From Faecalicatena fissicatena (lineage in GTDB: Bacteria > Bacillota > Clostridia > Lachnospirales > Lachnospiraceae), in contig LDAQ01000084.1 of assembly GCA_001028025.1 (NCBI GenBank), positions 1-11,082 on the forward strand: a DNA stretch of 11,082 bases, read 5' to 3'. Within the stretch, counting starts at the first letter, position 1, and every line of letters starts with the position of its first letter. Below, one piece after another: positions 6,970-11,082 of the stretch. A model generated the notes under the pieces. It was not told where the DNA came from, searched no databases, and worked only from the letters and a program-made list of their open reading frames with translations. The position numbers were made by a program, and so were the translations under genes.

Positions 6970-7902
6970 TTATGATTCAAACAGCGGAGTGGAGAGATAT
7001 CTTTCTCCGGTATCCGGCAGGAGTGCCACGATAGTCTTCCCTTTATTTTCCGGTTTTTTCGCCGTTTCTATTGCCGCATGCAGGGCTGCGCCGGAGGAAA
7101 TTCCAACCAGTATCCCTTCTTTCTTTGCAAGGAGTTTTGCCGCTGCATAGGCTTCTTCATCCTTCACCTGGATCACAAATTCGTAAATGTCTGTATCAAG
7201 CACTTCCGGGATGAATCCCGCACCAATGCCCTGCAGACCATGTGGTCCCGGCTTGCCGCCTGAGAGGACCGGCGATCCGGACGGCTCTACTGCGATCACC
7301 TGAACGTCCGGCTTCCTGGATTTCAGATAACTGCCCGTTCCCGTAATCGTTCCGCCGGTGCCTACACCGGCAATGAAGATATCCACCTGCCCCTCCGTAT
7401 CTTCCCAAATCTCCGGGCCCGTGGTTTTAGTATGAATTTGCGGATTTGCACTGTTCACAAATTGTCCCAGCACAATTGCATTCTCCCGTTCTTTTTCCAG
7501 CTCCGCCGCCTTTGCAATGGCTCCGTTCATTCCTTTCGCCCCTTCTGTCAGGACTATCTCTGCACCATAGCCCAGCAGCAGCTTTCTTCTCTCTATACTC
7601 ATCGTCTCCGGCATAACAAAAACCGCTTTATATCCCTTGGCCGCGGCTGCAGATGCCAGACCGATCCCCGTATTCCCGCTGGTAGGTTCTATAATCGTTG
7701 CGCCTGGTTTGATCAGTCCCTTTGCCTCTGCATCCTCAATCATATTCAGGGCAACTCTGTCCTTGACGCTTCCTGCGGGATTGAAGTATTCCAGCTTCAC
7801 CAGAATACGTGCCTCCAGATTCTGTTCCTTTTCAATGTTGGAAACTTCCAGTATCGGGGTTCTTCCCACCAGTTCTGTTACACTTTTATATATTTTTGCC
7901 AT
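6970..7902 (-). CDS. cysK: Cysteine synthase A (O-acetylserine sulfhydrylase)
   Basis: PLP enzyme that makes L-cysteine from O-acetylserine and sulfide in the cytoplasm. At 310 aa it has the usual CysK length. Visible motifs: the PLP lysine K47 in NPAGSVKDR, the substrate loop TSGNTG (74-79), the PLP-phosphate loop GVGTGGTITG (179-188) and the SSGAA segment near 269-273. The ATG at 7902 is chosen because GGAGG sits 8 nt upstream; an in-frame TTG at 7917 overlaps that site and cannot be the start. It follows metY by 33 nt and is the last gene of cymR-metY-cysK. In Bacillus, CysK also acts as partner of CymR, so here enzyme and regulator may sit in one transcript. OASS activity is well supported; side activities cannot be excluded. 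Confidence 0.95.
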   Translation of the reverse strand: MAKIYKSVTELVGRTPILEVSNIEKEQNLEARILVKLEYFNPAGSVKDRVALNMIEDAEAKGLIKPGATIIEPTSGNTGIGLASAAAAKGYKAVFVMPETMSIERRKLLLGYGAEIVLTEGAKGMNGAIAKAAELEKERENAIVLGQFVNSANPQIHTKTTGPEIWEDTEGQVDIFIAGVGTGGTITGTGSYLKSRKPDVQVIAVEPSGSPVLSGGKPGPHGLQGIGAGFIPEVLDTDIYEFVIQVKDEEAYAAAKLLAKKEGILVGISSGAALHAAIETAKKPENKGKTIVALLPDTGERYLSTPLFES

Positions 7903-7910
7903 TTTTACTG

Positions 7911-7915
7911 CCTCC
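7911..7915 (-). promoter_or_regulatory. Ribosome binding site that fixes the cysK start
   Basis: GGAGG 8 nt before the ATG at 7902. The alternative upstream TTG falls within this site, which rules out the longer reading. Confidence 0.85.
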
Positions 7916-7935
7916 AATCCTCTTTTTATTCTTTC

Positions 7936-9225
7936 TTATATCTGATCTAATGCCTGTTCCAGGTCATACAGGATATCATCTATATGTTCTGTTCCCACTG
8001 ACAGCCTCACGGAATTCGGTTTGATCCCTGAAGTCTCCAGCTCTTCGGGCGTCATCTGGGAATGGGTCGTACTGGCCGGGTGAATCACCAGTGATTTCAC
8101 ATCTGCAACATTGGCAAGCAGGGAAAAGATCTCCAGGTTATCTATGAATTTCTTTGTGTCCTCCTCTGAACCATTTATTTCTATTGTAAAGATCGAAGCG
8201 CCTCCCTTAGGGAAATACTTCTGATACAGTTCATGATACGGACTGTCAGAAACCGCAGGATGGTTCACTCTCGCCACCTTTGGATGTAGCTGCAGAAATT
8301 CCACGACCTTCAATGTGTTTTCCACATGCCGTTCCACCCTCAGAGACAGTGTTTCCAACCCCTGCAGGAACAGAAATGCATGGAGCGGTGCCATTGTGGC
8401 ACCGGTATCCCTGAGGATCACCGCTCGTATTCTTGTTACAAACGCCGCGGCTCCTGCCACTTCATAAAAACGGACACCGTGATAGCTTGGATCCGGCTCT
8501 GTCAGCTGCGGATATTTTCCGGAAGCGTTCCAGTCAAATCTGCCGCTTTCAATAATTACCCCGCCAAGTGCGGTTCCATGCCCTCCTATAAACTTAGTGG
8601 CAGAATGCACTACAATATCCGCACCATATTCAAAGGGTCTCAGCAGATATGGAGTGGCAAATGTGCTGTCCACTACCAGAACGATCTGGTGCCGGTGTGC
8701 AATATCGGCGATCTTCTGGATATCAACCAGATTCGCGTTTGGATTCCCGATGGACTCTATGAATATTGCCTTTGTATTCTCCTGAATCGCCGCTTCAACT
8801 GCCCCTTCCACGTCAGGATCTACAAAAGTTGTAGTGATCCCCTGATCCGGCAGTGTATGTTCCAGAAGGTTATAGCTGCCCCCGTAAATATACTTCGAAG
8901 CTACAATATGATCCCCCTGTCTCGCCAGATTCTGAAACGTGTAGGTAATCGCAGCCGCACCCGATGCTACCCCGAGCGCCGCCGATCCGCCCTCCAGCGC
9001 AGCAATTCGCTTTTCAAAAACATCCTGCGTGCTGTTCGTCAGCCTTCCGTATATATTTCCCGCATCAGCGAGTCCAAAACGCTGAGCCGCATGCTCACAG
9101 TCCCGGAATACATAGGATGTCGTCTGGTAAATAGGAACCGCCCTGGCGTCTGTTGCCGGGTCCGGCTGTTCCTGTCCTACGTGTAACTGTAATGTCTCAA
9201 ATCTTAATTTTCTGTCTCTGCTCAT
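7936..9225 (-). CDS. metY: O-acetylhomoserine sulfhydrylase (aminocarboxypropyltransferase), MetY type
   Basis: PLP enzyme of the Cys/Met metabolism family that forms homocysteine from O-acetylhomoserine and sulfide, feeding methionine synthesis. Residues counted from the ATG at 9225 give 429 aa, typical of MetY and longer than the roughly 380 aa of MetB/MetC relatives. The PLP lysine is K211 in HSATKFIGGHGT, the ring-binding aspartate D186 is in VVDSTFATPY, and IYGRLTNST (58-66) and SVRLSVGTEH (405-414) are conserved family blocks. The long insert around 225-265 (SGRFDWNASG, then SYHGVRF) is characteristic of MetY. An in-frame GTG at 9240 is disfavoured because its AGGA is only about 3 nt away, while ATG 9225 has GAGG at 9 nt. 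It lies between cymR-like and cysK, 74 nt and 33 nt away. Confidence 0.93.
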   Translation of the reverse strand: MSRDRKLRFETLQLHVGQEQPDPATDARAVPIYQTTSYVFRDCEHAAQRFGLADAGNIYGRLTNSTQDVFEKRIAALEGGSAALGVASGAAAITYTFQNLARQGDHIVASKYIYGGSYNLLEHTLPDQGITTTFVDPDVEGAVEAAIQENTKAIFIESIGNPNANLVDIQKIADIAHRHQIVLVVDSTFATPYLLRPFEYGADIVVHSATKFIGGHGTALGGVIIESGRFDWNASGKYPQLTEPDPSYHGVRFYEVAGAAAFVTRIRAVILRDTGATMAPLHAFLFLQGLETLSLRVERHVENTLKVVEFLQLHPKVARVNHPAVSDSPYHELYQKYFPKGGASIFTIEINGSEEDTKKFIDNLEIFSLLANVADVKSLVIHPASTTHSQMTPEELETSGIKPNSVRLSVGTEHIDDILYDLEQALDQI

Positions 9226-9234
9226 CTGCGTTGT

Positions 9235-9238
9235 CCTC
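9235..9238 (-). promoter_or_regulatory. Ribosome binding site supporting the metY ATG at 9225
   Basis: GAGG with 9-nt spacing to ATG 9225. The 74-nt gap to the upstream regulator holds no clear promoter, riboswitch or T-box, so metY is probably read from the cymR promoter. Confidence 0.6.
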
Positions 9239-9299
9239 ACTTTCCTGTCAATTACCCTTTACAAGCTCCGTCTTTAAAATCTCTTCCTGTTAAAACCTT

Positions 9300-9740
9300 C
9301 TAGATATAGTACATATTCGAACTATAATCCAGATTTTCTCTGTACTCCCGCACCAGCTGGGCAAGCGTCCGTTTTCCAAGGAACTCGTTGACTTTATTGT
9401 CAATCTCATCCCAAACCAGCTCCTGTATCGCTTTCTGTACCGGATCTGCCTCTTCTTCCCCGTTCTTGTCGATAATGGAAAATTCCCCTTCCAGGGCCTC
9501 CAGTATCTCCTTCACTGTAATGCTGTCTGCACTTCGGGCCAGCTTATAACCTCCGCCGGCGCCCTTCACACTCACTACAATACCGGCTTTTCTCAGAACC
9601 CCAAATACCTGTTCCAGGTAATTCAGTGAAATGTTCTGCCGCTTTGCCGTCTGTATCAGTGAAATAGGCCCTTCCTGAGAATTAGCCGCCATATCCACCA
9701 GTGCCCGGAGTCCATATCTTCCTTTTGTAGATACCTTCAT
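9300..9740 (-). CDS. cymR: Rrf2 family regulator, CymR-like (cysteine metabolism)
   Basis: Winged-helix regulator of 146 aa. The start MKVSTKGRYGLRALVDMA is the Rrf2 signature, and KGAGGGYKLAR (59-69) is the wing. It has no cysteine, so it cannot bind an Fe-S cluster by the IscR route; this fits CymR. The protein ends in MYYI, close to the MFYI ending of Bacillus subtilis CymR as recalled from memory, and an Ile-ended tail is the kind of peptide that enters the CysK active site. The ATG at 9740 has GGAGGTG upstream; a longer in-frame reading to 9818 runs through the promoter and is rejected. It leads an operon with metY and cysK, as expected for a sulfur-metabolism repressor, and may autoregulate. 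Rrf2 family certain; CymR function likely. Confidence 0.85.
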   Translation of the reverse strand: MKVSTKGRYGLRALVDMAANSQEGPISLIQTAKRQNISLNYLEQVFGVLRKAGIVVSVKGAGGGYKLARSADSITVKEILEALEGEFSIIDKNGEEEADPVQKAIQELVWDEIDNKVNEFLGKRTLAQLVREYRENLDYSSNMYYI

Positions 9741-9764
9741 ATAACACCTCCGCTTTCTATATCC

Positions 9765-9781
9765 TACTATTTTGATAAGTA
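9765..9781. promoter_or_regulatory. Possible autoregulatory operator of the cymR-like gene
   Basis: TACT-N9-AGTA, an imperfect AT-rich dyad (5 of 8 pairs), lies just downstream of the predicted transcription start, where a repressor would block the promoter. No matching site was found before other genes in the window, so support is weak. Confidence 0.25.
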
Positions 9782-9794
9782 TTATATGTTTAAT

Positions 9795-9823
9795 GTTATA
9801 CACCCTTTTTCCTTCCATGTCAA
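9795..9823 (-). promoter_or_regulatory. Near-consensus promoter of cymR-metY-cysK
   Basis: Minus strand TTGACA (9823-9818), exactly 17 nt, then TATAAC (9800-9795). The predicted start near 9788 gives a leader of about 48 nt, too short for a SAM riboswitch or T-box. Confidence 0.85.
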
Positions 9824-9853
9824 GAAATTTTAGGAGAAATATTTTGCTGGGTA

Positions 9854-9883
9854 GGGGGCGCCTGGCGTGGGACGGGGCGGGGG
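9854..9883 (+). other. G-rich tract with four G-runs (possible quadruplex)
   Basis: The plus strand has G-runs at 9854-9858 (5), 9869-9871 (3), 9874-9877 (4) and 9879-9883 (5), separated by 10, 2 and 1 nt. It lies about 30 bp upstream of the cymR -35, and its last run is also the outer end of the long palindrome's left arm. Folding is not shown; the 10-nt first loop weakens the case. Confidence 0.4.
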
Positions 9884-10049
9884 CTGACGGAAGCGGATGT
9901 CTGTATGGTATACTGACGCTACGCTAAAACAACAGTAAGAGGAAACACACAAAATCAACTTTTGTCCGGCTGATTTTGAGTGTTTCCTCTTACTGCTGCT
10001 AATCTCGCTTTATGTATTCCATACAGACATCCGCTTCCGTCAGCCCCCG
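9878..10049. repeat. 172-nt snap-back palindrome between the two Rrf2 genes
   Basis: The outer arms 9878-9908 and 10019-10049 are perfect 31-nt inverted copies. One mismatch inward, four more pairs follow (9910-9913 with 10014-10017). A diverged middle leads to an inner stem, 9933-9957 with 9971-9995, matching at 24 of 25 positions around a 13-nt loop. The right arm begins one base after the stop codon of the upstream Rrf2 gene. On the minus strand the inner stem is followed by TTGTTTT, so it could act as that gene's terminator, but the outer arms need another explanation. No coding region, transposase or target duplication is evident. A MITE-like element or a structured RNA are the main options. 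Confidence 0.85.
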
Positions 10050-10050
10050 T

Positions 10051-10479
10051 TCAGGCTCCACCCTTGGCGTCCGCTGCCCTCACAATATCCGCAACCGTCA
10101 CCTGCTCCACAGCCCCCTTCATGACACTCCACATGTCTGACCAGGTGTTTCTTGTTGGGCACAATCCGCAGTCTATCCCGCAGTCGCTCTCCCTGGTGAG
10201 GCAGTGTACCGGGGTGAGCTCTCCCTCTACCGCCATCAGGACCTCCAGCACCATCAGGTCTTCCGGCGCTTTTTCAAGACAGTATCCCCCATAGGCACCG
10301 CGGACACTTTTCACGATCCCTTTTTCCCTCAGGGCTTTTATAATGCGCTCCAGATACTTCTCGGATAAATCTCTTCTATTTGCTATATTTTTCAGGCTCT
10401 CAAGATGCTCCTTGCTGGAATGCATTGCCAGGTCCGCAACGATCTCCAGAGCATACTGCCCCTTTGTCGACATTTTCAT
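10051..10479 (-). CDS. Rrf2 family regulator with a cysteine cluster (IscR/NsrR-like)
   Basis: Winged-helix regulator of 142 aa. The start MKMSTKGQYALEIVADLA and the wing VRGAYGGYCLEK (59-70) place it in the Rrf2 family. After the dimerisation helix it carries C93, C100, C104 and C107 (C-x6-C-x3-C-x2-C), in the region where IscR-type proteins bind an Fe-S cluster; a fifth cysteine is C67. This suggests sensing of Fe-S status, redox or NO, in contrast to the cysteine-free Rrf2 protein downstream. The ATG has AAAGGAG with an 11-nt spacer; a second ATG two codons later is too far from it. No isc or suf genes lie in the window, so its targets are unknown. It diverges from the cold-shock gene and has its own promoter. 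Confidence 0.88.
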   Translation of the reverse strand: MKMSTKGQYALEIVADLAMHSSKEHLESLKNIANRRDLSEKYLERIIKALREKGIVKSVRGAYGGYCLEKAPEDLMVLEVLMAVEGELTPVHCLTRESDCGIDCGLCPTRNTWSDMWSVMKGAVEQVTVADIVRAADAKGGA

Positions 10480-10514
10480 TTTATGATTCGCTCCTTTGTT
10501 TTTCTTACACTTAT

Positions 10515-10543
10515 ATTTTAAACAAAAAGCTCGTAAAAAACAA
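10515..10543 (-). promoter_or_regulatory. Promoter of the cysteine-cluster Rrf2 gene
   Basis: Minus strand TTGTTT (10543-10538), 17 nt, TAAAAT (10520-10515). The leader would be about 29 nt. The region is AT-rich, so chance matches are possible. Confidence 0.5.
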
Positions 10544-10601
10544 TCTTACTTTTTCAAATAACCACGCAGTTCACAGATAATCCGCATTTTTTCGACAGTT
10601 T

Positions 10602-10630
10602 TTGTATATTTTTACGGAACTTTTTATAAA
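10602..10630 (+). promoter_or_regulatory. Upstream promoter (P2) of the cold-shock gene
   Basis: TTGTAT (10602-10607), 17 nt, TATAAA (10625-10630). It would give a leader of about 105 nt. It lies directly before P1, making a tandem pair. Confidence 0.5.
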
Positions 10631-10634
10631 AACG

Positions 10635-10663
10635 TTGACTTTCATTGTTAAATATGCTACGCT
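10635..10663 (+). promoter_or_regulatory. Downstream promoter (P1) of the cold-shock gene
   Basis: TTGACT (10635-10640), 17 nt, TACGCT (10658-10663) with TGC just before, an extended -10. The leader of about 70 nt is AT-rich and ends in a T-rich stretch before GGAGGG; a longish leader is usual for cold-shock genes. Confidence 0.65.
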
Positions 10664-10741
10664 AATACAGCATTGTTCAGTACTGAAATGAGCATTGCGA
10701 ATACTTTATTATTTATTTTTTTATTTATGGAGGGCAACACA

Positions 10742-10939
10742 ATGACAGGTACAGTAAAATGGTTTAACAACCAAAAAGGTTATGGATTCATCTCTGATTC
10801 AGAAGGAAATGATGTATTCGTACACTACTCAGGATTAATGATGGATGGATTCAAATCTTTAGAAGAAGGCCAGGCAGTTGAATTCGATGTAACAGATGGT
10901 GCTAAAGGACCCCAGGCAGTCAATGTAACAAAACTTTAA
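10742..10939 (+). CDS. csp: CspA family cold-shock protein
   Basis: Single-domain OB-fold protein of 65 aa that binds single-stranded RNA and DNA and acts as an RNA chaperone in the cytoplasm. The two RNA-binding motifs are intact: RNP1 as KGYGFI (12-17) and RNP2 as VFVHY (25-29). The N-terminus MTGTVKWFNNQKGYGF is a textbook family start. The ATG at 10742 is chosen because GGAGGG lies just upstream; the longer in-frame reading from 10673 begins in the leader and encodes an unlikely hydrophobic extension. Codons are clearly more A/T-rich than in neighbouring genes, as expected for a highly expressed gene. It is the only plus-strand gene here and is monocistronic, with tandem promoters and a strong terminator. 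Confidence 0.97.
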   Translation: MTGTVKWFNNQKGYGFISDSEGNDVFVHYSGLMMDGFKSLEEGQAVEFDVTDGAKGPQAVNVTKL

Positions 10940-11010
10940 TCAGAATTTTAAATGTACCTTTAAATATAAATTAGATTTAATATTTAAAAGAATTACAGAG
11001 AAATGAGATT

Positions 11011-11049
11011 AAAAAAAGCAGTACCCGGAATTTCCGGGTACTTTTTTTT
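11011..11049 (+). terminator. Intrinsic terminator of the cold-shock gene
   Basis: GTACCCGGA (11021-11029) and TCCGGGTAC (11033-11041) form a perfect 9-bp stem with a 3-nt loop, followed by eight T. A-rich sequence before the stem (11011-11017) would let it work in both directions. It lies about 80 nt after the stop; an AT-rich imperfect inverted repeat (about 10958-10990) lies between. Confidence 0.92.
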
Positions 11050-11062
11050 GCGGAATAAATTA

Positions 11063-11082
11063 GAGTTTCGCAAGCGAAACTC
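11063..11082. other. Perfect short hairpin at the window edge
   Basis: GAGTTTCG (11063-11070) pairs with CGAAACTC (11075-11082) around CAAG. The window stops at its last base, so what follows is unseen. It may belong to a neighbouring gene's 3' end or to a dispersed repeat. Confidence 0.5.

Noticed and set aside
8326..9186. 286-aa open frame on the plus strand
   Set aside because: It lies wholly antisense to metY, which has clear family motifs, and its translation shows no recognisable domain and erratic composition.
9226..9299. SAM riboswitch or T-box before metY
   Set aside because: The gap is only 74 nt with no terminator hairpin or conserved elements, and the operon leader before cymR is only about 48 nt.
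9741..9818. 26-residue N-terminal extension of the CymR-like protein
   Set aside because: It overlaps the -10 and -35 elements, and the Rrf2 signature with a strong GGAGGTG starts at 9740.
9878..10049. Retron ncRNA, integron attC site or CRISPR remnant
   Set aside because: No reverse transcriptase, integrase or Cas gene is nearby, there are no direct repeats with spacers, and attC core sites are not evident.
10673..10741. 23-residue N-terminal extension of the cold-shock protein
   Set aside because: It begins at the predicted transcription start, and the canonical family start at 10742 has its own GGAGGG.

Overview
The window looks like a chromosomal segment of a gut-type Firmicute, most likely a Lachnospiraceae-like Clostridium. 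This is inferred from protein character: a Gram-positive HPr/EI pair, a MurR/RpiR regulator, a CymR-like Rrf2 protein beside metY and cysK, strong AGGAGG ribosome sites and sigma-A-type promoters. No phage, transposase, CRISPR, tRNA or rRNA signal was seen. Every gene except the last lies on the minus strand, so the window reads from right to left.

Right end (10480-11082): a 65-aa cold-shock protein on the plus strand has two tandem promoters and a strong terminator. It diverges from an Rrf2 regulator (10051-10479) that carries a four-cysteine cluster of the kind that binds Fe-S. Right behind that regulator's stop is a 172-nt snap-back palindrome (31-bp perfect outer arms, a 24/25-bp inner stem) followed by a G-rich tract. 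This is the largest unexplained structure in the window.

Middle right (6970-9823): a near-consensus promoter drives a second, cysteine-free Rrf2 protein resembling CymR, then metY (O-acetylhomoserine sulfhydrylase), then cysK (cysteine synthase). This looks like a cysteine/homocysteine synthesis operon with its own sensor. The CymR-like protein ends in MYYI, a tail that could dock in the active site of the CysK encoded two genes downstream.

Middle left (3958-6782): ptsH (HPr), ptsI (enzyme I) and an RpiR-family regulator form one operon from a clear promoter. The HPr keeps His15 but has Arg at the regulatory Ser46 position.

Left end (1-3923): a cytoplasmic GH95 glycosidase (alpha-L-fucosidase/alpha-L-galactosidase family) and a PTS EIIBC permease form a second operon. 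Its promoter overlaps a 51-bp dyad of 11-bp-spaced half sites, which also forms the rpiR terminator. Together these genes suggest a PTS-coupled sugar uptake module: EI and HPr supply phosphate, EIIBC imports a sugar using an IIA supplied from elsewhere, GH95 cleaves in the cytosol, and the RpiR protein probably senses the sugar phosphate. The substrate is not known.
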